In this document: one piece after another, positions 1 to 12,760 of the stretch
How positions within the stretch are numbered: the first letter of the stretch is position 1
Layout of the letters: the number at the start of each line of letters is the position of its first letter
Assembly: GCA_031002005.1 (NCBI GenBank)
Contig: CM061920.1
Coordinates: 118,100,095 to 118,164,094, forward strand
DNA length: 64,000 nucleotides
From: Vandiemenella viatica
Taxonomy: Eukaryota > Arthropoda > Insecta > Orthoptera > Morabidae
Reading direction: 5' to 3'
Made by a program: the position numbers and the translations under genes
Notes under the pieces: model-generated
Told to the model about the DNA's origin: nothing
Database searches by the model: none
The model's input: the letters and a program-made list of their open reading frames with translations, nothing else

Positions 1-1440
1 TCGAGTAAGCACGTCCTGTTGTTCGACTTTCTGCCGATCGACAGTTCGGATTACAAGCTACACGTGCAGTGCTGAGCATGCAAGCCAATACTTTTCCAGC
101 AAGTTAGAAGACATTGATCACTCTCACTTCTTGACTGACGATCTACAAGATAACATCTAGGCCTCGGAGATAGATATTCGCTGCACCAACCTTACCATAC
201 TCTGTTAGTTGTGAACGGTGGGGCTAAGTTTCATCCCTAGGGTCAGTATTACGAGTTACGGAATACCTCAAATCTTATACAACATCAACTGTAGGTGATT
301 TACGGTTAGTGCAGATTAAATAGGGTTTCCAGAAACATTGTTTCATTTCAAGTAGCTCGTAGCTGCCCACTCCCTCTCCTAGTTGCAAGTTACCCTCAAT
401 GTTCATGTTTATTTACTAGCGCAAGAGAAGAAGAGGATAGATTCGAGAGAGAAGAATTCAAGAGCAGAAGATACGAAGAAATTCGGCGCAAGTCATAGGG
501 CATCGTAGGTTAACCATTTAGAACCCAAAGTCCGTCAACTGCACATACGGTTCACGTGCACGCTGTAGCGGCATGCTACCAGTGTTAAATACTGAGGTGG
601 AGCTCCGTATGCCACGGCAAACTGGCTAACACTGACTGCGGCGGTGCCCAACCGCTGCGCAGCTAGCGCCCTTCGACGGCCAACACTGATGTTCCTGGTG
701 TGTCCGCTGTGCCGTGCGTTTGATCATTGCTTGTACAGCCCTCTCGTAGTGTGGTATGGTGGTATGGTGGGTCTTACACACCGGCGTCAATGTGTTTTTA
801 TTTCAATGTCCAGGAGTGTACATGTCCAGATGCATGATGCGAGGTGCTGCCCCATCCAAACGAAATGAAGTTGGGGTCCGTCTTAAGAACCCGGGTCTGG
901 GTTTGGTTACTTTCTTCTATTGTTAGGATGGGGACGTAAGGTGTTTTTTCTTAAATTTGGACCTCCCCCTAGAGGAGATATGATCCAACCCCCCCCCCAC
1001 CTCTCCCCCACGTGAAAATTACCATATAATTTTAATTTTTAAATAATTAGATTTATTTTATATGTTCATACATTTTGCTTCAAGCCACTAAAGTCCTATG
1101 CGTTAATACTGATGTCTTTTATGTTCTACACTTTTTCTGTGAAATAAGAGGAGAAAACTGATGTAAAAAGTTGTCGTGGATTTTTTATCGACCGACCCAC
1201 CCCTCCCTAATGAGATTTGGTGAGATATTGCCAGGCACACATACACATACCCCCTGCTTTGAGCTCACGTTATTAATACGTGTTCCCTACGACTTTCCAG
1301 GCAGCGCCACTCATCTCCGAGTACAACTGACACTCTGAGGCCGCAACAAGTCAATGCAAAGCTGCCTGAGAAGATATGGTAACAAGTCCTGCCTCAACAA
1401 AAGCGGTTTTACTTTTTCATATCGTCCGCGTGCAGTTACA
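1..1440. other. No recognised gene; unassigned DNA
   Basis: I see no supported gene here. Short open frames exist but show no recognisable motif. The segment from about 540 to 870 is GC-richer than its surroundings, and a run of C residues lies near 990-998. Confidence 0.5.
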
Positions 1441-2184
1441 CAGGCAGCAACAGTTATACTCTCTTTCTCTCCTGATCAAGTTGTCAGATATTTTAATCCA
1501 CTACTGAAGTGCGTTCTCCGCCGGCGTTTCTTCTTATTTCGGCACGATATGTTTTTTTTGTTTTTAAAGGGGACCTTTCAAGCTTCAGTCAAATGCATTT
1601 ACCTTTGCGCCACCGGGTTGCTGTGTGTAACTGTTTCTAAAAATTTTAGAGGACTTGTTTGCTTTGGATGACAAGACCGTTTACCCGGATAAGCGCAAAA
1701 CGCCAGTAAAAAACCAAACGAATGTCCAATAACCACTAATTAAAGTGATGTTTGCGTTATTTAGTCTACAACGCTAGTAAATCAGTACATTTTAATTCAA
1801 ATTATACTCTGATGCTAGATTTTCTAACAATAAATGCATGTGAAAGATATAAATGAAATGTGCATAAACGATGAGGTCTAACGGCGTCTACCTTTCAGAT
1901 GAATTCACTGTCGAGCTATAGATTAAGTAAAAATCTGCGGCGGTAAGAATGGCTCTAAAATTTGATAAAAAGCTGTCTTATTCCTTATTACGTTTGTGTG
2001 CAAGCTCTTGAAAGTTAATTCACTATTACTGGTGCTTCAATCATTACTTCCATAAAAAAAAATTAAAATAATACATATCGTGTCGAAATAAGAAGAAACG
2101 CCGGCGGATAACGCACTTCAGTAGTGGATTAAAATATCTGACAACTTGATCAGGAGAGAAAGAGAGTATAACTGTTGCTGCCTG
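1441..2184. mobile_element. Inverted-repeat element, unclassified
   Basis: Two arms of about 111 bp, 1441-1551 and 2074-2184, are near-perfect reverse complements. The outer edges read CAGGCAGCAACAG and its complement. The arms enclose about 520 bp of AT-rich DNA with no recognisable coding. Open frames on opposite strands share the same translated stretch only because of this symmetry. No clear target duplication flanks the arms, so the true ends may lie elsewhere. It could be a decayed MITE, or two opposed copies of one repeat. Confidence 0.6.
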
Positions 2185-2734
2185 GGGCCTGGCTATCGCA
2201 GGGAAACATCCAGGTGTCTTTCTCTGACTACTGCCTGGGTAACCCAAGAACCCGTTGCACACAAGCATCGTCTTAATGGCGTTCAGTTTGCAACCCGCGA
2301 GAGATCAAAAGGCAATTAGATTCATTTTTACTCGCGATTTCTTTCCCATAACTATTTTTCTGGGGGATCTTGGATCATATCACTCACTGGTATTATAAGT
2401 CAGACAAATGCTCTCAGAAAGGTAAGAAAGTACTGATTTGGGGTCAGCAAAGCCCCAACACAAATTGAATTTGATCCAGCATCCTATGTAAAGGGCATCG
2501 GATGATAGAAACTCTCGCGCGCCCGTCACAGTATGGTAGACTTTCGCAATGTATATAGAATTTTTCGTTATCATTCGTGCTCTTAAGAAATTATCCTTCT
2601 CTGAAAACTCCTTGAATTCCGATGTTTTCTGCACTTTATAAAGTTCACTTCTAGGCACTTTTATCGTATTCCACCTTTCCCGGCATTTAAACCAATCGTA
2701 TTCCGAATTATCTCCTTACATTTCCCCCAGGATT
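2185..2734. other. No recognised gene; unassigned DNA
   Basis: Unassigned AT-rich sequence. The minus-strand frame at 2380-2658 (92 codons) has no recognisable domain, and I do not call it a gene. Confidence 0.4.
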
Positions 2735-2960
2735 GAGTGGCATGTTGCCTCAGTGGTTAAGGCTTCTGACTGGAGATCGAGAGACCTCCCGTTCGAATCT
2801 CCGTCTCGTTGTGGATTTTTAAATGCCCTTAACTCGCCCTTCACCTCTGTCACAGCTTGCTGTATAATTTGAAGTATGTCAGAACGGTTCGTTGGATAAT
2901 TTGCCGCAAGAGGCGCACTGCGCGGGGAATCGACAAATGTCACTTGGCGGCTGAACAATC
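2735..2960 (+). repeat. tRNA-derived SINE-like element, 5' head visible
   Basis: A box-A-like stretch (GCCTCAGTGGTTAAGG, about 2747-2762) is followed about 40 bases later by a box-B-like GTTCGAATC (about 2793-2801). This is the spacing of an internal RNA polymerase III promoter. The sequence then continues into non-tRNA DNA with no acceptor-stem closure, which points to a tRNA-derived SINE and not a functional tRNA. It differs from the other SINE families in the window, and its 3' limit is uncertain. Confidence 0.45.
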
Positions 2961-3038
2961 CTTCGAGACCTCCCGACCAACAATCCCATTCGATAATTTG
3001 ATTTCTTCATTCAACACACCATGACTTCCTTTCACCGG

Positions 3039-3286
3039 ACCGAGCGTGGTGGTGTAACGGATAGCGTTCTGGCCTCGCATTCGGGAGGACGGCGGTTCGA
3101 ATCCCCGTCCGGGCATCCAGATTTGGGTTTTCCATGGTTTCCCCAAATCACTCCAGGTGAATGCCGGGATGCTTCCTTCAAAAGGCCATGGCGGAATTCC
3201 TTCCCATTCCTTGCCCCCATCCTTTCCCGTCTCTAAAGACCACGTTGTTAAAATGGGACGTTAAACTGTTACAAAAAAAAAAAAAA
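3039..3286 (+). repeat. SINE family A, full-length copy
   Basis: tRNA-derived SINE. It starts with ACCGAGCGTGG, has box A near 3049-3060 and box B (GGTTCGAATCC, 3094-3104), then a family-specific body (TTTGGGTTTTCCATGGTTTC) and a 14-A tail. Imperfect 10-bp flanks (CTTTCACCGG before, CTTTAACCGA after) may be a target duplication. At least six other copies or pieces lie in this window (near 6.6, 13.9, 29.1, 38.0, 59.8 and 63.6 kb). Open frames here on both strands are by-products of the SINE. Confidence 0.88.
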
Positions 3287-5416
3287 CTTTAACCGATTCA
3301 CGAAGCTTGTAAAAACAGAAAAGTCGCTTGTAATTGCTCCTTAACAGGATCTCTCGCTCTCCGCCCTACGCTGATAAGCCAATAACAGGACAGCACAGTA
3401 GCTCGCTGGATGCCTTGGTCAGCCTCTACGTTCCTGTTTGCATTCTGAATGTGATGATGGTGCAGCGGTGTCGGAGCGGATTTAACCATATTCACAGAAC
3501 TTTGTCAGAGGTATAAGAATGAACCGACTTCATCTTGCACCTCAAGAAATTGGGAATATTAATTCACAAATTAAAGTACAGATTTCCAGACTTTTTTCCC
3601 ATTTTATGAGCACGGTTGTTTTTAAAGTAAAGATTTGTGAAAGATCCTGAATCAAGAAATGCTTTAGTGATTATCAAGTCCTTAGTAACGTCCAGTAGCA
3701 ATTCGGAACAGCGTCCAGGATAAATTAGCTGAATGATGCCCGGCAAGGATATGAGCCCTTAAGTTTATTAAGAAGTGTTCTTGCTTAGGCGCCTCATCAG
3801 AAAAATCAAAAGTGCTTCAACGCCAGCTCAAAATACATTCTTCTTCCCGTGTCATCACACTAAAGAATCTTGTCTTCACATTCAGATCCATCTGAATAAT
3901 TCTTAAATTTCAAAACCAATGTAGACTTCTTTAAAACAATGACGTTATGGGTTGTCGTCCAATACGGTATTTGTGGTCCTTCCTATCCGCAGACGAAAAG
4001 TAAGACCGTAAATAATGTTATCAATGTAAGACTTAGGTCAATATGACACATTATACCAGTCGCATGTGTTGTCACGCTGTTTCAAATATTTTTATCAGCT
4101 GCAAAATTAACGCTTGACAAAAAATTGCGTAACAGAGTAGAAGATGGCTGAGTTTGAAACACTATCATCAAATGTTACAACCATTGTCTTTTCTCCGCAA
4201 ATCTTTGTATCCAAATATGTGTTTGTATGTGTGTGTGTGTGACGCGGATTCACCAGTATCTGCACTTGTAAAATCTACTTTATTTCCGATGTAATATTAA
4301 GCAAATGAAGTACTTCATTTATCTGATCAAAACGCGAATTTCAAAAGCAACAGACAACGAAAATTTTATTCAGTGGCCATCTTTAATACAAGGGATGGAA
4401 TTCCTATTTAAATGTCAATTTCAGGTGCCTGGAACTTTATACCATATTAGCTGTTAAACAGTATTCTGCTATGACAGAGCTACATATATCTTTATCATTA
4501 TTTACATTTGTATGGCTAGTTGAAAAACAGGTGACCACGATGGTAAATGAGACGTAGCATATATCCACGTTAGAGCAGTGCAAACGCTATCTATGCTGGC
4601 TCGACTTATCACTGTCAGCGCGACCTCTGCCGGAAATACAGAGCACAGCACTGACTATTCGCGTGCTGCGTAGCGACTCCGTATAATCGGAACAGCCACC
4701 AACAGCATCGTAGTCTTAAAATCACTAAATCGAACAATGAAGTAACTGAAAAAAATAAAGAGTGGAGAGTATATGTCTTCTTCTTGTTATTTTCTACGTG
4801 CTTTTGTATCATTCTGTAAGACTGTATAAGCTTGTTTTCGAAAAATTCGGATATGTTAATGAAAAAGTAAAAATCTGCAGTTTGAACTGCATTTCAACAT
4901 TTCTGTGGTGATGTTCCGGCATTTCATAAAAGTAAAACAATTTTTCTCCTGAACATATGAATGCTATTTTGGTTATTTTCAGTCACGTGTGAGAGTGATA
5001 TCAGTTATGTCATTAGAGCGAGTTCAATGTTGCGCATTAATTGGTACAAATCCTTACAAGATGTCACAAATATTTTCAGCTTCCGTAAAAATTATAATGC
5101 ACTAAATGTGGATTCAGGGTATACTTTATGTATGTCAGAAACTGTAGATAACTTATTTATGTTGTGTTTTTTTATTGCACTGTGTTATGATATGGTTTGT
5201 AATACTTCCGTTATAAATGTTTATCAAACACATACGCGTTACACTTTATGTCTATGACGATTAAATTGATAGAACTTTCATAAAATGTTGGTAGTAGTCA
5301 CTGATATGCTGTTGATTTTCGAGAATGCCTCTGCTGTACAATATTATCCAGTTTTCTATGGTGTACACGGTTCGGGCGAGAAAGACATTATGCGCGGTTC
5401 CTGTCGAGCCTTTGTA
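3287..5416. other. No recognised gene; unassigned DNA
   Basis: About 2.1 kb of AT-rich DNA with a short TG microsatellite near 4226-4241. Small frames, for example 4961-5257 (98 codons), are hydrophobic and low-complexity with no recognisable domain. No gene is called. Confidence 0.45.
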
Positions 5417-5913
5417 CCGGGTGTTTCAAAAATGAGCGATATATTTGAAAAAATCAATAAAAACTAAACGCGCAGCGATAGAAATACACCGTTTGTTGCA
5501 ATATGCTTGGGACAACAGTAAATTTTCAGGCAGACAAACTTTAGAAATTAGTTACAATTTTCAACAACAGATGGCGCTGCAGGCGATTTGAAAGATACAG
5601 AAGTAAACGCAGTCTGTGAGTTCGCCATTCTGTAAGTCGTCTTTCTGCTGTAAGCGTGTGCTGTTCACAGACTGTTCAGAGACTACACCATATTATTGCT
5701 GCTCATGGTGGATATGTGGAAAATATCGTACTTTAGATTTTTCCAGACTGCAGCGTCATCTGTTGTTGAAAATTATAAGTAATTTCGAAAGTTTGTCTGC
5801 CTGAAAATTTACTGTTGTCCTAAGCATATTGCAACAAACGGTGTATTTCTATCGCTGCCCGTTTAGTTTTTATTGATTTTTTCAAATATACCGGTCATTT
5901 TTGAAACACCCAG
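5417..5913. mobile_element. Tc1/mariner-type MITE with long inverted arms
   Basis: The left end CCGGGTGTTTCAAAAATGA is mirrored at the right end, which reads CTGGGTGTTTCAAAAATGA on the opposite strand. The inverted arms run about 180 bp inwards, and the element is flanked by TA on both sides (5415-5416 and 5914-5915). No transposase is encoded: 497 bp is too short. TA duplication plus TIRs supports a non-autonomous IS630/Tc1/mariner superfamily member. The pairing arms would fold into a long hairpin if transcribed. Confidence 0.85.
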
Positions 5914-5915
5914 TA

Positions 5916-6544
5916 TGTCCGCCGAGCTTTCGTCTGTCCGCCGAGGTTGGGGAAGTTCGAGCGGTCATCCTCGCCTGAGTAGAGAGGACCGGTCACACGA
6001 ATAAACGAGCGGGAGTAAACGGCAGTTTGCGCGACATTAATCCACGTAGTTCCACCGCATTTTCCTTCAGTGGATTTCGAACACTTAAACAATATTTTTA
6101 GAATTTAACTGTATGACTATGGTCCACCTCTCTCCTCAGTTGCGCTGTTAGCAACGCTTTCTTCTGTTCCGTGGCTAGAAGTGAGGCTGACGATCTTGTT
6201 TAACTGCCATCAGCTCTTTCCGGTCGGTGGTCGACGAGCCTGAGACGGCCAAGAGTAGCAGAAGCCGTCTAACAGCTGTCAGAGGAAACAGGAGGCTCTT
6301 AACAAGCGCTGCTCGCAACGCGACGTCTGTTTCCAGAGTGTCAGCGCCGTTTACGACGCCTGTGGCTTACGACTTCCGCTGGGCCAAACACGACGTCGAG
6401 ACCAAACAGTCGCCTCGACAAATACCCTGGGTCACCACAGCAGAACTCGACTAGGACAAAATCTCGATGACTGATCCGGAATTTGGAGCAGTTTCCTCCA
6501 CTTACGCGTATCTTCTGTACAAACAGATGGCTCGTAATCAAAGT
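5916..6544. other. GC-richer unassigned segment
   Basis: The stretch is richer in GC and CpG than its neighbours, especially 6170-6480. Frames at 6227-6454 (+) and 6341-6583 (-) are arginine/serine-rich and resemble translated non-coding DNA. It could be a decayed repeat or an old regulatory patch, and no gene is supported. Confidence 0.35.
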
Positions 6545-6782
6545 TTTTTCCCTCGCTTTACGCCTCTTCGACGTCGAGGTCATTAGAGACGGTAAAGGAA
6601 TGGGGGAAGGAATTGGGAAGGAATTCGGCTACGGTCTTTTTGAAGGAGCCACCCCGGTATTCGCCTGGAGTGACTTGAGGAAAACATGAAAAAACCCAAA
6701 TTTTGATTGCCGGACGGAGATTCGAGCTCGCATATTCCGGAACTTGAGGACACAGAGTTACCGCTCACCCACCCTCCTCGGT
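6545..6782 (-). repeat. SINE family A, diverged copy
   Basis: Reverse-oriented copy. Read on the minus strand it begins ACCGAGGAGGGTGGGTGAG at 6782, passes a degraded box B, continues through the family body and ends near an A-rich tail (T-run at 6545-6550 on the plus strand). It is more mutated than the copies at 3.0 and 29.0 kb. Confidence 0.8.
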
Positions 6783-9117
6783 CGTGGCGAGATCTTTATG
6801 TCTATTGGAACAGAGCTGCTGAATAACGGCATTGTTCGGAAGCCAGCCACGGCCTCTGCGCTATCTAGGTTAACTACAGGCACGTGAGAATAACGCACCA
6901 ACTCCACCCGCATCTACTGGTTTAAAAACATTCACAACATCTAACTTACCTAACTTGAGGAGGGGAGATTTCCGAGGGGTATTTCACTTCAGTTTAGATT
7001 ATAATAGAAGGATCTCTAACAAAAGTTCATCATATCGCTAGAACTACTCTCTTCCACGTCGGTTGTTTGAATGTAAGAACACTAATTCTGCTTGGAAATT
7101 CCTTCGTAGGCGAAATGGGAGTACAAGCACTATTATCTACTATACGCATATCATGATACTTAAACATAATCTTTTCAGTTACACAGAGACGCATTTTGTA
7201 TAATATTTTTATTTAGTTTCTAATATAACGTAAGAGAACCTATAATATTACCTGCGCCGGAGGGTACGAGTAGTTCTGTGTTGACTTCATCACATTCTAA
7301 ACAGAAGAGAGGAAATGTGAAATTTTACAGTTTTTTAAAAAATTTTGAACGATTGACGGTTCTGAGGCGCCATATACGCTATTAAAGCACATTGATGAAA
7401 GCAGACATGAATTATTCCCCATTATAAACCGGTGCGCGCCCTTGACCAAACCCGCATTCTTCCAGTCAGTCTGATATCCTGCCACGATTCGCAATTATTC
7501 CGTATGGGCCAACATAAAAGTAAGCAGGCTCCCCTCAGATCACTACGGAGCCACCTGTTACAATCGATCGCTCCTACAAAACGATATCTCCACAAACTAG
7601 TGACGAACTAAGACTGTTACAAAAGACTATAGCTCCACCGCAATACAAGTGGAAAGTGTTTCAGGGCATATGTCGACAACATTTCAGTCTGAGTCTACTT
7701 GCCACTTGAGCAGTAACCGTAGGTAGCTTATTTTTTGTATTTTAAATTATTTTACTATCTCTTGCATAAAACCCCGCGTGTTCCCTCGCACACTTTCTAT
7801 GCTTACCGTCCTTGCAGTAGTATGTTTCGTTATTATTCTTCAATTTCTACTCCTAATTTCGACTGTTTAGCGAGCACCCATTTCCTTACATATATACAGG
7901 TAGTTCCAAGACTTTCTCACTGTTCAGATAAGAATTCTTTTCGAATTTCTTTTGACGCTAGATTTGTGTGTTTAATCCCAATTACTTAAGTGGTCAAGTT
8001 TACTCAAACAAACTTCGGCATGACCGGTTATTGAACTTTCAAAATACCAGTCAAGACTGCGATTCGAAACTAAGAGATTTCGATATTCAAATACAGTCTT
8101 CATACCATTTACTCGCTTTCCTTAAGACCTGGACTATCCATTTCTCGCAGCTTTAACTGGGGAACTTAAAATTATTTACTAGCAAATACAGCACCTTCAA
8201 AAAGTTTTGTTCGCAGTTTAATCCGATATTCTTACGCCAAAATGCTTTCATGGTTTGGTTTACACGTTAAACTGAATATTCCCCATGCCTGTTAGGATTA
8301 CCGCGTAATAATAGGCGGTTACGACAGAGGGGAATTCGGCAGTCGGTGAGAAACTATCAACCAGCTCCTAAAACGACCACACGAAATTATCGTTATTATC
8401 CGCTTAGAAGCTATGCAAAATTCCTTGAGGTAGGTTTGGATTCTACATGGCGTCACGTGCAGATATTCCGTCACATATAAACTGGACCATACGAATAATG
8501 AATGAACAGTCGCAGTCTGGTGATCAGCTGAGCTGTTTGCATTTCCACTGCGTTACTCATTTTGGTCCTTTGTTTCTCATCGCTAATGTACTCCTTATGG
8601 TTTACTCAGAGGTAATTACTCTAGATTCTTTGAAAGATCTATGTCACCCAGTTAGCTAGAGCAACATATTTCTTTCATACTCGTACATGTCCTTGCCTTA
8701 GACAAGTTAGCTCAGCATGAGTAACCTCCTTCTAGAGCGTGGTAGGAGTTTTCATTTGGGGTCTAACAACATTAAGGACTTTATTTTTTTATATTTTTTG
8801 TCTCGAGTGGGATTGTTGTATATATTAGTATATGTTGTTATGAATAAATTTGCAGAAGGTCAAAACAAATTTACATTTGATTGCAGAGATTGAGGACTTA
8901 GTTTCACGTTCTCTAGTTTGCTGGGAGCGTCTCATACGTGTAGATGTTATCCAACCTCCTAATAACATTTAAACAGACTCGTTAAAAACGTTTCAGTTCC
9001 TTACTGTCTAGATACACAAACAATAAGATCCAAAAATTGTATGATTACACCGTGTGCGTGTGGAAATAATTGTTGAAATTACAAAGCGTTAATATCATGG
9101 CATATCATATGACAAAT
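6783..9117. other. No recognised gene; unassigned DNA
   Basis: About 2.3 kb without a recognisable gene or repeat boundary. Frames such as 7735-7989 (84 codons) lack any motif I know. Confidence 0.45.
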
Positions 9118-9412
9118 CCACCCCGTTGGCTCAATGATGGTGCTCGGCTTCTGGCTGGTTCGAGGCCTAAAGTATCATCATCACGACTTGGCCGGCAGGA
9201 TGGGAGAGGCGGTGATACACAATTCGTAACGTACAGATTGGGATTTAACCTGCAACTTTGGTGCTCAACCCTCTCCGCAGTGTATATGGAGTGGGGACGT
9301 TGCCAACTGATGATGGATGGATGTGAGTATTACGCATGGGGGCTCTCGTGGTGGCCTTCGGAAGGATATGCTTGAATGGTGCGGCACCGTGTTTACCCTC
9401 TCCCTTCTTCCA
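9118..9412 (+). repeat. SINE family C, diverged copy
   Basis: A box-A-like TTGGCTCAATGATGG and a box-B-like GGTTCGAGGCC at about 9157-9168 are followed by the body motif ACTTGGCCGGCAGG. The same order and body motifs recur in the better preserved copy at 57.8-58.15 kb, including the late segment with CGGCACCGTG and CACCCTC-like sequence. No long A tail survives. The 101-codon frame at 9070-9375 is a by-product of this repeat. Confidence 0.6.
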
Positions 9413-11344
9413 TTCACAACACAAAAATCTAATAGAGAAGATGGGAAGATTATATACCAAGAAAGTGTGGCAACGGTTTGCAGAGCAATTTAACGCCTGT
9501 TTGTAAGAGTATCTCGAGCAACCAGTGTAGTTTATATAGGAGAGAAACTACAGTGTGCCTAAACCAGATGTTTAAAACCCAGCGAAGTGATAATGTTGTT
9601 ATTTCCGAAGGACATTTCGTTCTTCTGCGTGGCAGAGTTCGTATGACTCCAATAGATCGATAGGGAATGATGTGACTTTAGGTATGTGACCTTCCCTTAT
9701 CGATGGAAGAATGAAATACACGACGCACATTTTGCAACTAATAGAAAAATTGTGGAACAGTCAAACCCTATACGAAAGATCTAATTATCACTCAACAGTC
9801 GCATACGATCTTCATTACATGCAACATCATTTTTTTCCCTCCACTTTTGGGTTCCGTACTTCCTGCAGGAACGATTAAACCCTTATGGATTGATTCGTTC
9901 ATTCGTCCGAGTGTCACACCCTCATAACTTCTAGACCTTTTAATTTAGGAATTTGTAACTGAGCACTACTTTAGTTCTCATTAGCCTTAACACAATAACG
10001 TAAAATTTTCCAAAATCACGAGGATGTAAATATTATTGGTTGTTTACTATGGGGGGGGGGGGGGGGAAGTAAATGTTCTTTAAATAATCTTCTTCATGGA
10101 TATCAAATGTTAGTTGATAACCTGCTGACTCTCAAAATGTTTGGTTTATTGTTTTTACGTAGGCCTACTACGTAATTTGTGCAGTGTGTGAAAAACAGCA
10201 GAAAAATAACTCCCATTTATCTTCTAAATCACTGGCCTGAAATTGGCACAACTAGAACTTCCGCTAGAAGTGTAAAATGTTAAAACACGTAATTTGTGCA
10301 GAAGTTATGTCACGAAGAGTTTTCTCAGGTGAAGGTGAGTTTAGTTTCTTAGGTTTCTGCTCGAGCTATAACAGGTTTCTTATGCCACCAGGTTTTATTC
10401 ACGTCGTGAGTACACAGATTCGGACACTTGGTATTGTTGGCTTACATGGGACATCCTTAGGCTATTCCTGGTTGGTTACGAAGCTCATCCGGCGCTATAC
10501 TCGTAAATTTTTGGTCTCGCATTATTTTCGCAGCGGACGCTTATAATGTAAACGATGTTCCTCATTTATAGCTCACAAACTGGGCGGGAAAAATCAGCAC
10601 AGTTAAGATTGCTTATTTGGAAACAGCAATAATTCCGCTGGCAAAAAGTCTTGGTCTTCCGTTATATCCAAAGTCCGCATTTAGTTTCCTAACTGCGCTG
10701 AATCAAATAGCGGGACTGAATTTTGAAAATACGCCTTGTACAAAACAAAACATATTAATACAGTTTGTAATTTAGCAACTAACACGTGTTTCCTCTGTAT
10801 TGTACCCCTCTGTGGGCTGAAATGTTTTAACGCCTGCAACATATACAGTAGTTGCAGCTTAGTGCGGTATCAAAGCTTTACTTCTTTGTGTTCTGATAAT
10901 TATATTTGTTCTGGAAATGTATTTTTGTAATATAACAGAAAGCAATGATTTACATTTTATTATTGACCGTTTATCGCCAACGTTGACTTTAATGTGCGAT
11001 GTATTTACGCTCTCTACATCAATGATCGTAATTATTAATTACATATAGACTTTTTAGACAGTGTTATTAAAAATTCTTCATTAATGAAGCGCCTTCAATG
11101 GTTCTATGAACGTAAGAAGGTGAATAAGCGAAAGTGTTAACTATTAACTGTCAGACTGGAACGAAGTTTATATTCTTATTGATCAAGTTTACAATAATGC
11201 TAGTTACTTATGAACGAAAACCGTAATTGAAGTGGAATGTTAATTTCGGTCATATACAGAACTTTTAATTGCGAACTTTCAGATTCCACGAGAGAGAATT
11301 TCCCCATTCGAGTTACTGTTTAAGCAACAGATCGATCTCAAAAT
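9413..11344. other. No recognised gene; unassigned DNA with a long G-run
   Basis: About 1.9 kb of unassigned DNA. A run of about 17 G residues lies at about 10051-10067. The phrase ACGTAATTTGTGCAG occurs twice (about 10170 and 10288). The frame at 10277-10546 (89 codons) has no recognisable domain. Confidence 0.4.
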
Positions 11345-11700
11345 AATAAAAAATAATAATAGGAGAAGAAAGCGAGAAATAATGTTGGTGGGTTCCAAGA
11401 TCGCAATACCTTCTGGCGCTCGATTTCACGCTTAGGTGAGTAGGAAAATTTTCTTTCGTTGGTAAGGGTGTCAGGATTGAAACAAATTACCGAGTAAAGT
11501 GATGAATAATTTACCAAAAATTCTTAAGGAATTTAAAATTAAAATTTGTTAATAGGAAAAGCAAATTTTGGAGGAATTTAACACCTCAATTATAAAAGAT
11601 AATTTTAAAAAGCGGGTAATTAGATGATTAGGGGAGTAGCCACCGGAGTGTTAGCTCCATCGCAATTAAAAATTAATAACAAAAAATTAAATTTCAAATT
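11345..11700 (+). repeat. Possible LINE 3'-end repeat, weak
   Basis: The stretch ends with GTTAGCTCCATCGCAATTAA, closely resembling the end of a second copy at about 22,640-22,930 (GGAGCTCCATCCCAATTAAA). The preceding reading (G-V-R-I-E) is similar to the G-V-R-D-W-N seen at the second site, a common look for LINE protein C-termini. Only the resemblance between the two sites is observed. The LINE assignment is inference. Confidence 0.3.
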
Positions 11701-12089
11701 TTAACACGCTGTCTGGGGCTGAGACGAGTTAAGGGCAATCCATGCTAGGAGAGAAATGAGTGCATGCGAAATGTGCAAACGTTGTAATAATGCGTCAACA
11801 TCATGCCTTGTAAGTACAAATGAAATGATCCTTTATGGACGGGTGTAATAACACTAACAAATTGACCCATCTCCAAATAATGATCCAACAGGGACGATAG
11901 TTGGTACACAGCATCTTCATGGGGGGTAACATTGCAACTGAATATTATTATTATTATTATTTTTTTTTGCTGCGATAGAAACTTCGAACTGTGACCAGTG
12001 GCCGCTAGAATTCTAGTAACGTGAACTGACGTAGGTCAAATTCGGGCAGCATGCTTTAGTGGCACACTTAACCCGGGTATACACAACTT

Positions 12090-12760
12090 ACAGCTTGAAA
12101 GAGAGAGAGGATATCTGGACTTCGGTTGGCAGAGTGTTCGTTCCGTCAAGTTGTCTGCCATCCGCACCGTTCTGATCAAGTTGTCGGCGGTGTTAGCAGC
12201 AATACGACTATGGAGGAACACCTACTAGGCGGGAAAGCTTTGGTTGATCAACGAAGACCATCAAAGGAGAGTATCATTTCGTCGTCCGATAGACGTGAAC
12301 TCCACCAACAGTCTCTTCCCACCATCCTGAAACATGCTGCGGGATTAGTAAGGCCTCTTGTTCCAACACGCACTATTGCAATAGAAGACATACATTCTCG
12401 ACAGCCCTTAAGCCCTCTTCCATTGAAGCCTCCACATCGGCGACTTCGTATGCAGTTTTGTCGTGAACGGTTGGCTTAGATGGCTGTGTGCTGACGATAC
12501 ATTTTCTTTAGAGAGGGAATCAGCTTTTTCTGAGATCCATGCTCTTGTCTAGAGGGAAACAGAACAGCCCACAAGTTCGGACATGGCTGCCTAGTATAAC
12601 GCCGTCAGAACTGATGGTATTATTTCGCGTGGGCAGCAATCGCCTGTGGGCTTTGGTCTTTCCTGGCAGTTATTAAGAGACCTATGACGACACAGTGATA
12701 CGAACAAGAGATTATGTATAGCTTCATGCGATTTCCCTCACATCGAAATTACGGGACACT
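12090..12760 (+). pseudogene. Tc1-like transposase relic
   Basis: The frame at 12126-12479 carries a Tc1-family-like segment of the linker between the paired-type DNA-binding region and the catalytic core. It has T-R-T-I, then R-Q-P-L-S-P-L-P-L, then P-H-R-R-L-R-M-Q-F-C-R-E-R-L just before a stop. Downstream, in broken frames, traces of the first catalytic-aspartate region (F-F-R-E-G-I-S, then D-P-C-S-C-L) and a G-Q-Q-S-P-V-G-F block follow. The order matches a Tc1 transposase, but stops and frame changes make it dead. TIRs were not found. The 117-codon frame should not be annotated as a host protein. Confidence 0.6.

Noticed and set aside
3049..3110. Candidate tRNA gene
   Set aside because: Boxes A and B are present but no complete cloverleaf or acceptor stem closes, and the sequence runs on into a SINE body. 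The same holds for the other tRNA-like heads.
3021..3236. Overlapping frames on both strands with G-G-R-R-F-E-S-P-S-G-type peptides, recurring near 29.0 and 38.0 kb
   Set aside because: These are translations of SINE family A and recur wherever the SINE occurs.
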